64,000 nucleotides of DNA from Anagrus nilaparvatae (lineage: Eukaryota; Arthropoda; Insecta; Hymenoptera; Mymaridae): assembly GCA_022575985.1 (NCBI GenBank), contig JAKSXM010000263.1, positions 7,296,001-7,360,000 on the forward strand, given 5' to 3'. Positions 1-11,342 of this stretch are shown piece after piece. The number at the start of each line of letters is the position of its first letter. Position 1 is the stretch's first letter. Position numbers and translations under genes: made by a program. Under the pieces are notes generated by a model. The model did no database searches, had not been told where the DNA came from, and saw only the letters and a program-made list of their open reading frames with translations.

Positions 1-747
1 ACTTGACCATCTTCCGAGACTTGAGTTTCCATAGGAGACTCGTCTACCTTAGGGTTATTTGCCGATTTCTCTGGATCTTGGTGATCCGTGAGAGACCGTT
101 TGGAAGCCGTTTCATTTGTCTTCGGCTCCTTGGATCCTTCTTGTTTTTTTCTGCTTCCAGTAGGCGTTTTTCACGCAGATACTTTGCTTCGCGTTGTTTT
201 TGCAGTCTCTTTCTGTTTGCATCTTCCTGAAGAACTTTTTTCTTCCTCCTTTGCTCTTCTAATTCCTTCCTTTTTTCGGTATTTGAGAGCTCATCTTGCT
301 GTTCCTGGTCAGATAAATTTCCTTCCAAAGGAGGGTCTTCGCTCGTCTTTTTTGCTATGTGCCCAGTTTCTGGTGAGCTATCAGGCGAGGATGCCGATCC
401 GAGCCTCTTGATTGGGCTTTCCCGTTCATTTCCTTAAGGAGAGCTTCATGTATCGCTGATACTGCTTTAGTTTGCCGCTCCTGAATCAATACCAGCTGTT
501 CTACTACGCTGGCAAACTTCCGGACTCTTTTTATCACCATGCTCGCGTTCTTCTGAACATAGCCGAAATGATACTCCATTTCAATTATGGCCTCCAAAAG
601 ATTGCCTTAATGTTTCTTGTCGGCAATAAAGCCTTCTTTAACAGTATCCAGACCTTTAGCCGCCTGGATTTCTTTGAAGGCTTGTTGGACATCGCTATAT
701 TTTGCAAAAATATCGTGCATACCATCATTTTCCATGAGTCTAGATAA
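1..747 (-). pseudogene. Broken charged coiled-coil ORF, possible LINE ORF1
   Basis: Reading leftward from an ATG near 744, the frame encodes a helical N-terminal part, hits one in-frame TAA near 610, resumes through 355 and then changes frame near 405. It continues in a Lys/Glu/Arg-rich segment (328-44) of strong coiled-coil character, containing runs such as KRKELEEQRRKKK. A further frame change near 130 would keep a Ser/Asp/Glu-rich tail open to the window edge. The stretch is visibly richer in G+C than the surroundings, as are the R1-type LINE pieces at 6832 and 46640, so I infer it may be the gag-like first ORF of such a LINE. No zinc knuckle is visible, the 3' part lies outside the window, and a host gene remnant cannot be excluded. 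Confidence 0.4.
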
Positions 748-1854
748 TCGAGTGCTCCATCTAGGCTTCACTTTGAGCTTTTATATTATATAATTTTTCT
801 GTTGATCAGAAAATTTTAGAGCTTTTTGACCTTTCTTTTTATAGATTTAAATAGATTTTTTTTAAACAGTTAGCTATAAATTATTACAGAATAAAGTTAC
901 AAAATTATAATTGAAATTAATTTTAAAATCAGTATTACATCTCTACTAAAAATGCGAAATTGAAAATTTCCCATGTGCACCTCCCTTTAAGACTGAGTAC
1001 TGTTCAATATTTTTTTTCCCTGGTAAGCATCAACTCCTTTACTGCAAAGTTATTATAAGTAAGTATGTTTAATATATGAAATATATGAGTAAATTTAAAT
1101 GAAGTGTGTTTGAAATGTTTGGTCAGATTTTCAAAACTGCCACAGAATTTTTTTTCTGAAAGTATTTTTAGCCCCCTAGAGCAATTTTGATTTTTGAGGG
1201 CCATTTTTGTATTTTAGACTCTTATAAAAAAAAGTAACAAAAATAGGGGATAATTTTTAGATAGGTGTTTACTAATAAAAAACTAAATATTTTTATTCAT
1301 ATATATTTTAAATACTATATTTTAAATAAATAATTTAAATATTATGGGCAAAAATGAAAATTAAATGTCATTTTATATGATGTAATGCTATAAATTTTGT
1401 AATTTTCCTAAAAAAATATATAAATTTTTTATTTCATAATATATACTTAAAAATTGCTCATATAGATGCAAAATTCATATTTATGCGTGTGAGTGAGCTA
1501 GTATACATGTAAAAAAATATAATTTATTGTTTTTATATGTTTTTATAACTATATACCCTAAAGAACCTTTTTTTCTTATTTTAAAAAAATTTAATTTTTT
1601 TGATCAAGAGCAGCCCGATTACGTCAGGAAACTATTTTAAGATATTTTTTTTAATATTCCGTCTACCATCTCAATAATATGAAACCCTTTTCTGAACACA
1701 TTCCGAAATTTACTTTTTTTTTATCCAAAAACCTTGAGCTGCTATTTTTTTTGTCCACTTTTTTGTTTTTTTGCTCCATTGTGCGATGTATATATAAGAC
1801 TTATCTATTTTATGTGGCACTAACCCACCAAGTTTTGTAAGTCTCGTATGCTTA
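748..1854. other. AT-rich non-coding stretch
   Basis: No credible coding frame. The sequence is AT-rich with many T and A runs. The only recognisable content is a diverged copy of a dispersed repeat at about 1085-1240, listed separately. Confidence 0.6.
1085..1240 (-). repeat. Dispersed repeat family D, partial copy
   Basis: This stretch (AAATTTAAATG, then TCTGAAAGTA, then GAGCAA.TTTGATTTTTGA) matches 27330-27530 in the same orientation and 10530-10680 in the opposite orientation. Copies are diverged and carry no ORF. Seen by eye; probably a non-autonomous element. Confidence 0.6.
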
Positions 1855-4530
1855 ATCCAGATGAGCAAGAGTGCGAAAACCATTTGAAAAATACTTATTT
1901 CAGAAATGCGGATGGTAGATATGTTATCAGGCTCCCGTTCAAAATTAATATAACAGAGTTTTAGTTTCCTGGTTCGTATGCTGTAGCCAAAAATATGCTT
2001 CTCAAAATGGAGAAACGCTTCTTAAATAATCTCAATGTTAGAAATTTGTATACAGAATTTATGATAGACTATGGAGAAACTAGTCACATGTAAAAAACTT
2101 CTGTATTTTTTGTGTTCTTGTATTGTAATTATATCCAATATTTATGGAATATTTAAAAAAGAAATTCTAATAGAAAAATTAAGAACAGTCTTTAATGCTT
2201 CCACAAGGGACTTTAATAATATTTCTCTAAATGATATTTTACATACTGGTGCCAATTGCTTACCAGATGTTTCTAAGCTTTTATTCCATTGGATAGTGTA
2301 TCTTTTTTTCTGACATTCAGCAAATGTTCAGACAAATATTGATTCCTGATGATAACCGTAAATTTCAACAAATTCTATGGCGTTTTAATCCAAATAATGA
2401 AATTTTGGTCAACTCATTAAATACTGTCACTTATGGCGTAGTTAGCAGCCCCTTTTTGGCAAATAGTGTTATGAAACATTTCGTAATCGATGAAGGAGAT
2501 AAATTTCCTCTAGTTGCATCTGTCATTAGTTGTGAAACTTATATGGACGATAACTTATCAGGTAGCCATTCATTGCCAGAAATTTTGCAAAAACAAAATG
2601 AATTAATAAATGTATGTAAAACGGCAGGTTTTAGTCTACATAAGTAGTTACCAAATGACAAGATCTTGTTAAATTTTCCTTCCTCTCATTTAGCTAATTC
2701 GGACTCTACTAATGATTGCTTCACATTGTTAGGTATACGCTATAATACGTCTGAGGATTATTTTTATTTTAAGATTAAATTAGATGAGTTAAAAAAATTA
2801 ATTCTTAAAAGAATGGTCGTTTCTAGTACCTAAACTTTTTGACCCTTTAAGATGGTTAGCTAAAGTCATAATACAAAAAATGTGGATGGCAAAGATACAA
2901 TAGGAAGATATCTTACTTGATGACCCAAAAAATGAATTTTTAGAATGGTACAACAGCATGAATACATTAAAGATACCTAGATGGATAGGTTTTTACTACT
3001 AATGCAAAATATGAAATTTTCGGTTTTGCGGACGCGTCAAAACTAGCGTATGCAGCTTGTGTATACCTAAAAGTTGCAATCAATGGTCAAAGTACGATAA
3101 GTTTATTACAAGGAAAGTCAAAGGTATCTCCCAATAAACCTTTGCTAACCATACTTAAATCGTTATCAAAATATTGTTTAGAGTCACGTAAAAACAAGTC
3201 ACGACAAAAGGTCTTACGTTTTTTATGTAATATCATGTCAAAAATAAAAACTAACTTATTTCACAAATTTAAATTAATCAATCTTGATTGGTTCAATGTT
3301 AGTAAAAAATCTTGTTTACCATTTATCAATGCTTTCGAATTGGATAGGGCTGAATTATTTTGTGTTTATCTAGTTCAAAATTTGCATTTTGTCAAAGAAA
3401 TTAAATCACTAGATAATATTTGTAAGTTTCCAAAAAGTTTATAAAATTAGACCCCTTTCTTGAAAAAGGTTTGTTAAGGTTAGGTGGAAGAATTCACTTC
3501 TCTTTTCTTAGCTTCGAACAACAAAATCCTTTTATACTTCCTTATGATTCAAAATTCTCTAGATTATTAGTAAATTAATATCATAAAAAGTCTTTCCCTG
3601 TCGGAATTCATCTGATTCTATCAACCATAAGACAGGAGTTTGGATCATAGAAGGTCAGAGTCTAGTCAAATCCTTTATACATAAATGTGTAAAATGCATT
3701 AGATATCGGGCACAACCATGAATCAAAAAATTGGTGCAGGCCCTTACAAAATTTTAAGGTACAGAGGTCGTGGCGCTCAAACTTATAAGGCATATATATG
3801 CCTTTTTGTGTGTATGTCTACTAAGGCACTACATCTAGAACTCGTTAATGGCTATTCGAGTGAAAATTTCATAGCTGCTTTCTGGCGATTCACCTCGACT
3901 TGTGGGCCTTGCTCAGCTTTGTTTAGTGACCAAGGCACTACCTTCACCGGTGCAGATAATATCCTTAAGGAAATGTATATAGTCTCTTCAATCTATATGC
4001 AGGACCTTTTGGGAAAACTCGCCGATGAGGGTAATCAGCAGAATATAGGAATCAGCTGTGAATTCCGTGAAACATCATCTTCGTCAGGTGGTAGGAAAAC
4101 ACACTCTTACCTTTGAAGAGTTTTATACTCTTAAAACAAGTTGAAGCTTGCCTTAACTCCAGGCTTTTAATGTTCTTAAATGACGACCCGTCAGACCATC
4201 GATTTCAGTGCCCCTTACTACCCTCAAACTCGAACATAGTACCAGAGCCAAATTACTTAAATTAAAGTATTTCCCCTAATCAAAGATACAAATTGATACA
4301 AGCCATGTTACAAGATTGGTGGAGGGCATGGTCTCTTCAGTACTAACAAGTGGATGGGTAAGCTAAAAAATATTGGTCAATGACATTGTTTCCGTGACAA
4401 TGTTCCAATGTAACAATGTTCCCAAGTAAATGGCCTTTAGGTCGCTTTATTAAAATATTCAAAGGACCTGAGGATCTGGAAAGGATTGCTGAGGTTAGAA
4501 CTTGTACTTCTGTGTTAAGAAGCTAATAAT
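1855..4530 (+). pseudogene. BEL/Pao LTR retrotransposon pol, decayed
   Basis: A chain of frames broken by stops and frameshifts follows BEL/Pao pol order. At 1855-1945 is the segment before RT (DEQECENHLKN). At 2324-2647 is an RT piece with the YMDD catalytic box (ETYMDDNLSG). RNase H-like residues lie near 3030-3110. At 3660-3720 is the integrase zinc-finger Cys pair (HKCVKC). At 3718-4050 is the integrase core (MSTKALHLELV; FSDQGTTFTGA). At 4429-4530 is the post-integrase C-terminal domain starting WPLGR. The gag, protease and LTRs were not found. The order is collinear, so this is one old insertion. It is non-functional: no frame spans any complete domain. Confidence 0.85.
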
Positions 4531-4744
4531 GCTAAGCACATACAATGAACTATCCTGAATAATTACTTGAGTTCAATTCATTTATTGTAGGTCGCATTGT
4601 TTGTGCTTGATGGTATTGACTTCTGTCCAATAATTTATAAAAATTAAAAATAAATTAAAAAGTCTTGTCTGTATTAAAATTTTGTATACTAGTATTTTTT
4701 TTCTATTGCATATATTTTATTGCTAATGAATATTCATAATCTAC

Positions 4745-5240
4745 TATATATCAAGTGATCTAACAGTTTAGCAAAACATGACAAGATGCTAATAGGCCTG
4801 TAATTTTTAATATTTTTATTATCACCTTTTTTAAAAATTAGTATAATTAGGCCAATTTTCCAAATATCTGGTAATTTACCTTGAATCAGTGACTGATTAA
4901 ATAATAATGAGGAAGAATCAATTAATGCACACAGTTTTTTACAAACATTGGATGCATATTATAATATCCTAGAGATTGATTAGTCTTTATTCGTTTCAAA
5001 GCACTTAAAATTTTTTTATCTGACATCATTTCAAGATACATCTCATTATTCAATGCCTCAATATTAGGACTATCGATTTAAGTATTATTGTAAGTGCTAT
5101 AGAAAAAATCAGCAAAGGTGTCTACAATTTCATGATCAGTATTATAAACTTTATTATTATAAGTCATATCGACTGGAATTTCACATTTATTTTTTTTATC
5201 AATATAAGATTCGATTCGGCTTCAATTTTTACGTACTCCT
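4745..5240 (-). pseudogene. Non-LTR retrotransposon RT fragment (Jockey/CR1-like)
   Basis: Read on the minus strand, the sequence gives a decayed stretch of non-LTR reverse transcriptase. Recognisable segments are LIQGKLPDIWKIG, IFKKGD and NYRPISILSCFAKL, the N-terminal RT motifs typical of Jockey/CR1-type LINEs, preceded by KILSALKRIKTNQS. Several stops and shifts interrupt it, and no catalytic YADD box is present, so only the 5' part of RT survives. It lies just downstream of the BEL/Pao remnant in the opposite orientation and is an independent insertion. Confidence 0.75.
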
Positions 5241-5329
5241 AAATTTTTATTCAAAACGGAAGTATCTTTAAAATTTTATAAAATATTTTTGAAGCTGGTA
5301 AAAAAATTTTTTTCATTTCTTTATTTTTT

Positions 5330-5520
5330 ATGGTATTTTTAATAATTTATTTGTGTACCTGTGTCCAATGAACGAAATAACATAAATCCAAAATAGATAA
5401 AATCTTACTTAATAAAATGGGAAAGATTAAATTTTTTGAAAATTTGGTTTAAAAGTGAAATTCTGAAAAATATGATAAATTTTTAATGTCTTGATTTAGC
5501 CTATTCTAGAACCATCTATA
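5330..5520 (+). repeat. Dispersed repeat family T, partial copy
   Basis: Shares TTTTTTGAAAATTT, AAAAGTGAAAT, and CTTGATTTAGC in the same order with 63810-63900, and TTTATTTGTGTACCTGTGT resembles the start of the copies at 49380 and 63625. Non-coding. Confidence 0.5.
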
Positions 5521-5827
5521 TATATATATCAGTACAATAGACATTTTATTATAATAGGCTATTATCCGTATTTTAGAAAAATAAAGTCTTTAAATTCACA
5601 TTTTGCCTATGATACTAAAATTTTTAGTATTATAGCCTATTATACGTGTTTTAGCCTATAATACTGACGAAGCGCCGTATTTTAGAAATTAAATTTTTTT
5701 CTAGTTTACTATAGTAAAAATTCTCACGCGCGCCAAATATAAAGTAAATATGTTATTTATTTATTTCGTGTACATTTACATTAACTTTTATTATTACATC
5801 TTATAATATAATAACGATTAGAAAATT

Positions 5828-6519
5828 TTATTTATTTATACAAGGACCACTTGAATGACACCTAGAACTACATAAAACCCCAGATTTATAGCAATTACAC
5901 CTATTTGTTAAACATTGTTTTGCAGAAGCTCTACGATTGCATTTTTTATAACCTTGACCACCCGTAAGCGATTGCTTGGCTGCAGCTTCTCTCAAGGACA
6001 CTATGCTTTCTCTAGGTACATCCAGGCGCGCACACAGAAAGTTGCGCTGGGGTAGGCTAATAATGATAAATTTTTTAAAATATATGAAAAAAATTAGAAT
6101 ATTTGTGAAAAAGATGCCTTGAAAGGGTAGGCTACAGCCTAAGTAGCCTATAGCGTGTGTGCGCGCCTGTAACATCGATAATGGAAATAAATTTTAAGGC
6201 ACATTTTTGTACTTCTGTTCGTGGGAACCAGCCTTTTATTATCCCATTTTGTACCAATCTGACGTTATTTTCAATTTTAAATATTATACCGAAAATATTC
6301 GGTAAGTCTAGGGGTCCCCGATCTACAGTTGGTACAAGGACTGTAACGTTATTTCCGACTTCTAGTGGTGGAAATTCTTTTTCTGTGATATTTATTATTT
6401 TATCAGCTTTTATAAAAAATTTGCTCTTTTTGCCTTTTATAACAATCAAAGCGAGTATCATTCAAATCTTTTTGTCTTTCACATAAGTTACACAACTTAC
6501 TAGTTCCAACTGGTAAAAA
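5828..6519 (-). pseudogene. KRBA2/SCAND3-type integrase C-terminal part
   Basis: The minus-strand reading runs from about 6519 (KLCNLCERQKDLNDTRFDCY), shifts frame near 6400, and gives a conserved segment with VLVPTVDRGPLDLPNI. After an inserted MITE it continues with SLREAAAKQSLTGGQGYKK and ends in a Cys-rich tail (CNCYKSG, CSSRCHSSGPC). That order of a VDRG box, the LTGGQG box and a terminal Cys cluster is the C-terminus of the KRBA2/SCAND3-like, Ginger-type integrase transposase proteins; the family is named from memory. The integrase core would lie upstream and is absent. A second, partial copy of the Cys tail is encoded on the plus strand at 6515-6610 within the right arm of the inverted duplication. 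Non-functional. Confidence 0.65.
6023..6169. mobile_element. 147-base MITE inside the integrase fragment
   Basis: The insert begins CAGGCGCGCACACA and ends TGTGTGCGCGCCTG, a perfect 14-base terminal inverted repeat. It interrupts the KRBA2-like coding sequence between the IDV and PRESIV residues. ACATC occurs on both sides (6018-6022 and 6172-6176), two bases off the exact end on the right, consistent with a slightly altered target duplication. The CAGG ends suggest a hAT-like type; this is inference. Confidence 0.75.
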
Positions 6520-6831
6520 ATGCAATTGTAGAGCTTCTGCAAAACAATGTTCAACAAATAGGTGTAATTGCTATAAATCTGGGGTTCTAGGTGTCATTTA
6601 AGTGGTCCTTGTACAAATAAATAAAATTTTCTAATCGTTATTATATTATAAGATGTAATAAAAAAAGTTATTGTAAATGTACACGAAATAAATAAATAAC
6701 ATATTTACTTTATATTTGGCGCGCGTGTGAATTTTTACTATAGTAAACTAGAAAAAAATTTAATTTCTAAAATACGGCGCTTCGTCAGTATTATAGGCTA
6801 CAATACTAAAAATTTTAGGTACTTAGGCTTC

Positions 6832-7880
6832 CAATGCCGGAGGATACTTTTACCGTCGGGTATGCTGACGATCTGGTCCTAGTTATCCAGGCAAAAGATG
6901 TACAAACTGCCGAGGAGAAACTGAACCAGGCAATGCACGGAGTCAACTACTGAATGGAAGACCACGTTCTAAATCTTGCGACGGTGAAAACTGAGATTGT
7001 CCTATTCACCCGTAAACATATTGAGACCATCATCCCAATATGTATTGGGGAAGATAGGATAGAAACGAAGGATTACTTAAAGTACTTGGGAGTGCTGTTG
7101 GACATGAAGCTGACGTTTAAGGCTCAGATTCTGAAAAGCACGCAGAAGGCTGCCAGGCTCATGAGAAATACATGTGGACCTGAGACTGGAAAGCGCAGGC
7201 TTCTTATGTCGGTCACACACTCAATACTCCTATATGGTGCAGAAGTATGGGCTGGTTGCATAAAGAAGGTCAGTTATGCGTCTAGGCTCACGAGCGTCCA
7301 GAGGCAAGAAGCCCTGCGAATCTCCTGTGCCTATCGCACAGTGTCCTTGGAGGCAGCTCTAGTTATCGCCGGGGTAATCCCTATAGATCTGCTGGCTCTT
7401 GAAAGACAGTATATCTACAAAGAGAGGGAAGACATTGACCGCGCAAAGGCTACTTCGCGCAAGATCAGCCTAAGCGATTGGCAGAAACGTTGGACCGACT
7501 ACTCGGAGAGCAAATGGACCAAGAGATTGATAGGAGAGATATCACCTTAGATAAAGAGAGGGCATGGGGACATTAATTATTTTTTGACCCAATTCCTAAG
7601 CGGATACGAACTTTTTTGCTCCTACCTCTTTCGGATCCAGAAGATGAATAGTTCTGAATGTATATACTGTCCTGGCAAAGAAGACACGCCGGGATACACA
7701 TTCTTCAAATGTGATAGGTGGGCTGCTAAAAAGTTTCAATTAGAAGCTAACATCGGTCAAATGACACCTGAGAATGTGGTTGACCTGATGCTTCGAAATG
7801 AAGAAATAAGGTCCGAAATCAGCCAGTATCTGGAGTACATACTCCGCACCAAAAAACCTGAAGTCCAAGGTATAAGCTAA
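6832..7880 (+). pseudogene. R1-clade LINE RT C-terminal part
   Basis: Coding sequence, richer in G+C than its flanks, starts at the RT catalytic box (TVGYADDLVLV near 6855) and proceeds through KTEIVLFTRK, DYLKYLGVLLD and the thumb region to a C-terminal Cys segment (SECIYCPGKEDT) near 7650. This is the end of an R1/Jockey-group LINE ORF2. Breaks are an in-frame TGA at about 6952 and a TAG at about 7548, after which the same frame continues (HGDINYFLTQFLSGYE). The upstream endonuclease and the first half of RT are missing, so it is a typical 5'-truncated copy. A homologous piece lies on the minus strand at 46640-46935. Confidence 0.88.
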
Positions 7881-8040
7881 TATTGAGCCGTACTGCGGTT
7901 ATCCAAATGACTGCAGGTATTGCACTAACATACAACCATTCCTGCTCTTACTTTTAATACCGCAATCACTCGAAGATGGTAGGATAATAATTATTTATTT
8001 ATTTATTTATTTATTTATCTATTTATATATTTATTTATTA
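7881..8040 (+). repeat. LINE 3' end with (ATTT)n tail
   Basis: A short 3' untranslated stretch follows the R1-type ORF and ends in a TTTA/ATTT tetranucleotide run at 7990-8038. A simple-repeat tail at this place is what target-primed insertion of such LINEs leaves. Confidence 0.6.
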
Positions 8041-8094
8041 CCTTCTCTTTTTGACGATAATAGGAAATGACTTATATTTCAGCTAACATATATT

Positions 8095-8395
8095 TTATTG
8101 AATTTGACAGCACAAAAGAAGGACTTTTAAACAGATCGAACGACGGAGTCCTTAACCAGACTTGCGAGTCATTGGACGCAAATCAAAAGATGGAGTTCAC
8201 GACTAAAACTAAATGGCCTTGAACCTGTCCTGAAGTAATGTGAAAACGGTTCCGGGATAGGTTCGCACAAGGTAGGAAGGGAGTGGAGTTTTAGTGGGTA
8301 AAGGCAAACTAAGTCGAGTCCCACATAAATGTCAGTCCGGATGCTGAACAGTATGCGTAACGCATTTCTCCATTTCTTACGCAAAAAAAAAAAAT
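8095..8395 (+). mobile_element. Probable LINE 3' UTR with poly-A tail
   Basis: A stretch much richer in G+C than its surroundings contains GTTTTAGTGGGTAAAGGC and GAGTCCCACATAAA and ends in a 12-base A run at 8384. The TTTTAGTGGGTA...GAGTCCCACATAA pattern is, from memory, typical of arthropod LINE 3' ends. No protein frame is supported; the open frame across it on the minus strand is not credible. Confidence 0.5.
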
Positions 8396-8429
8396 TTTTT
8401 ACAAATGTAATTAATATTTCATAGTGTTT

Positions 8430-8690
8430 ATTTTATTTGAATATAACTTCAGAGTTATGATATTTTGATATTAATGTAAGTACACCATCACTTCTAGTTC
8501 TACCTCCTGTTACGTCTCTATCACATCTGTAAATTTTATAGTTTATGCCACCAAACACTATCGGTGTGTTTGTCTTTGCACCAAGTTTCAGTTAAAATAA
8601 TAGTATCGTATTTAATTACAGATTAATTGATGTTTTCAATGAATTGATCATACTTATTTACTACGTTTTGAACATTCTGGTAGTATATAA
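8430..8690 (-). pseudogene. LINE apurinic-type endonuclease fragment
   Basis: Minus-strand reading gives YYQNVQNVVNKYDQF, then KYDTIILTETW, then IYRCDRDVTGGRTRSDGVL: the N-terminal motifs of a LINE endonuclease (the NVR-type start, the TETW box and the RCDR...GGG.L box). Frames are interrupted. It could belong to the same LINE family as 4745-5240, but the two are not contiguous. Confidence 0.7.
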
Positions 8691-9195
8691 ACTTATAACC
8701 GGTTTTTGTAAACACATCCTAAATGAATGGAACATGTTTACTTCCAGATGAGGACTAGGTATAATACAAATGTTATTCAACATTACAATACAATTTTCTA
8801 TTTTTATAATTTGTAATTATCACCTCACTAGCTGTTAAGATTTAAGCCCAAACTATTTTTATTCCCTAAACCTGAAATATTCTAAGTCCCTTAATCGATA
8901 TTATTCCAAGTCCCTAAGCCTGAATTGCTCCAAGTCCCTGAACCTGAATGATTCCAAGTCCATAAATCTGTATTATTCAAAGTCCTTAAGCCCAGATTTT
9001 TCAAAGTCTTTTAAAAGTATTTTATTTATTTATATATACTTACCTAATTATTCTAAGTCTCATTTGACCCCCCCCCCCCCCTCATATAGGACAAATTTGA
9101 TTCCCCCCTTAAATAGGACAAATTTGACCCCCCCCCCCCTTAATTTTCAAGTTCTCAAGTACCCCCTCCCTATAAACATGTTCCATGTTAAAATA
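8690..9195 (+). repeat. Dispersed repeat family R with 32-base tandem unit and poly-C tracts
   Basis: Includes a degenerate ~32-base tandem repeat (ATTCCAAGTCCCTAAGCCTGA and variants, 8848-9005), then C-rich tracts ending TATAAACATGTTCCATGTT. The same series (ACAATTT.CTATTTTTATAA, ATTTTAAG, CCTCATCTGACC, poly-C, TATAAACATGTTTCATGTT) recurs at 16213-16530, so this is a dispersed element rather than chance low complexity. The frame over the C tract is not a gene. Confidence 0.7.
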
Positions 9196-9287
9196 AACAT
9201 TTACTATTTTTATTATTATAAATATTATTTTTTACAATTTTTTTTTATTTTGGTGTTTAAAAGTACTTTCTCGTTTTTTTGAGGATG

Positions 9288-9969
9288 ACGCAGACTGATT
9301 CAGAATATAAAAAAGCGGCAAAAAATTAGCTTTAAGCGAGGTTTTAATGAATTTTGATGCGGTTTGCGGCATTCAGTTCCTAAAAATGTGTATTTACCGA
9401 AAAGTATGACAAGAAATTCTGATTATTTGAATTTTTACCCCTTAAGTACTTAAAACTAGAGTCTTTTTATAACATTCATTTTTTGCGAAAATTAGTTGCA
9501 TAATAATAAACATTAAAAATTGTGAATTTTCATGAATTTAAAGTAGAAGAATAAAAACTGCCCCTATTAAAATCCAAAGTACCTCTGAAACTACTCAAAG
9601 AAATTGAGTTGCACATGCAAATAAGCCTTAGAATTTTAAGGGTAGTTTCAGAGGTACTTTGGGTTTTAATAGGGGCAGTTTTTTTTCTTCTACTTTAAAT
9701 TCATAAAAATTCACAATTTTTAATTTTATAAAAGTTATAAAAGTGATTCGCAATTAATTTTTGCAAAAAATGAATTTTATAAAAAAACTCTTTTTTAGGG
9801 GTAGTTTTAAGTATCTAAGGGGTAAAAATTCAAATAATCAGAAACTATTGTCATACTTTTCGGTAAATACACATTTTTAGGAATCGAATGCCGCAAACCG
9901 CATGAAAATTCATTAAAACCTCGCTTGAAGCTAATTTTTTGCCGCTTTTTTTTCTGAATCAGTGTGCGT
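9288..9969. mobile_element. 682-base foldback element
   Basis: Two arms of about 310-330 bases (9288-9597 and 9640-9969) are reverse complements with few mismatches around a ~40-base loop. The ends read ACGCAGACTGATTCAG and its complement with one mismatch. The arms contain AAGCGGCAAAAAATTAGCTT and its inverse. No ORF. Foldback-type non-autonomous DNA transposon or long-hairpin MITE. Confidence 0.88.
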
Positions 9970-10384
9970 TTGTGTTAAAGCAGCGTAATTTTAAATTGAA
10001 AGATTATTTTAATTGAAAAGAATTTTTTTATTTTTTAAATACTACTAAATTATTCTAAATTAATCAGAAAATTTTTTATCATTTCACTGTTTTAACATAA
10101 AAGTTTTGAAAACATAAAAAGATATTTCTTATGTAAAATTTCCCGCGAACTCCATATTTTTGGTCAGATTTTTGATTAGTCACGTGACTTGTCGGGATAT
10201 TTAAAATTTGTAAAAAATGATCTTTTGAAAGCTGCTATTTTTTTATCTAGAGCTCCCAAAAAGCAGTGTCCCATCGAAATTTTTTTTTTTCCAAAAAATA
10301 TAATTTTAAGGAAAATTTTAAGTCTGCTTAGAAGATTTTTCACTAATAGGCAATTGAGAAATTGACTTTTGAAATAAAACAGCC
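9970..10384. other. AT-rich stretch, nothing recognised
   Basis: AT-rich with a poly-T tract near 10280; no ORF or repeat partner seen inside the window. Confidence 0.5.
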
Positions 10385-10710
10385 TATCTTAGCGATTCCT
10401 CGCGCATGCGCTACTAAAAAAAAATTTTGACTGGAATCGGATAGCCAGGGAAATTTCCTATCCGGGCCTAATAGAAAAAATTTTTCATGCTAATGTAAGT
10501 TTTTTACAGCATTAATAAAAAAAATTATGACTCATTTTTCTTACTTTTTTACCAAAGTCCAAAACACAAAAATGGCTGCCAAAAATCGAAATTTTGCTCT
10601 GGGAGGCTAAAAATTAGGCTGGTGACTTATTTTTGGTACTAATTTCAGAAAAAAACACTTTGGGGCAGTTTTAAAGACCCAACCATACAATTCGCCCACG
10701 CTTCTGTGAT
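10385..10710 (+). repeat. Dispersed repeat family D, longest copy
   Basis: The stretch from CAGCCTATCTTAGCGATTCC through GATAGCCAGGGAAATTTCC to TTTGGGGCAGTTTTAAAGAC is the reverse complement of 27320-27680, where it interrupts the Helentron-like element; a partial copy lies at 1085-1240. No ORF. Confidence 0.8.
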
Positions 10711-10734
10711 GGCATATGTGCATTATATGTTAAT

Positions 10735-11342
10735 TATTATTAAATAATTTTTTTTATTTTAAGAATAATTTTAAAAATCAAATTTTCTAGATGACCTTAA
10801 TTTTTATTTTTATCTTGTAGACATTAGACATTCCGATCTATTGTCTATCAAAATACAAAGATTGGAATGTTGTAAGTTGAAAAACAAGATAATTATAAAA
10901 AACTTTAGGTCTATACAAAAATTTTATTACAATAAGATAAAATTATAAAATTTTTAATTGTTATTAGTCATCTTAAGAAAAACTTTTTTGTAAACGGTAA
11001 ATAATTTTTTAAATAATTTTTTTTGATAAATTGTCTATGACGTTTTTCTTGAAAAATGTTCATGGAAAGGAAAATCAAAGGGACCACGTTCCCAAAAACT
11101 ACATTTTTTGATCAGGTATTCAAACTATTAGGCTCAGCTGGGACCCACATGGCCCACGCTATTAACATATTCGAATTTCTTGATTTTCAAACATTTATAT
11201 TTTTTTTTTACTTACATTTTTTTTACTCTCATTGTAAACAGTTATTTTTGTTATTAAAAATTAAAAACTCTTCAAGTTAAATTTGCTTTTTATTCATTTT
11301 AAAAATAAAGTTTGACTCAAATTGTTTAAAAATTTATAATTA
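10735..11342. repeat. Imperfect AT-rich hairpin, then unassigned DNA
   Basis: GATGACCTTAAT...TATCTTGTAGACATTAGACATTCC near 10790-10835 pairs loosely with GGAATGTTGT...ACAAGAT and ATTAGTCATCTT near 10862-10975, suggesting a decayed palindromic MITE at about 10735-11040. The open stretch at 11056-11280 shows no family signal and I do not call it a gene. Confidence 0.35.

Larger units (their letters stand above)
5613..6824. repeat. Large inverted duplication (arms ~310 bases)
   Basis: Positions 5613-5935 and 6519-6824 are near-perfect reverse complements: both contain the reading ACGAAGCGCCGTATTTTAG, the AATATAAAGTAAATATG tract and the coding end of the integrase-like gene. The left arm has about 20 extra bases near 5640. 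The ~580-base centre carries the rest of the gene fragment. The arrangement is a head-to-head duplication of the gene's 3' end plus flank. Confidence 0.85.

Noticed and set aside
8169..8384. Minus-strand 71-codon frame
   Set aside because: It lies antisense to a LINE-type 3' UTR with a poly-A tail.
9064..9282. Open frame rich in Pro
   Set aside because: It is translated poly-C repeat of family R, with no start context or conservation.
11056..11280. Plus-strand 74-codon frame
   Set aside because: The second half is Phe-rich low complexity; no conserved motif.
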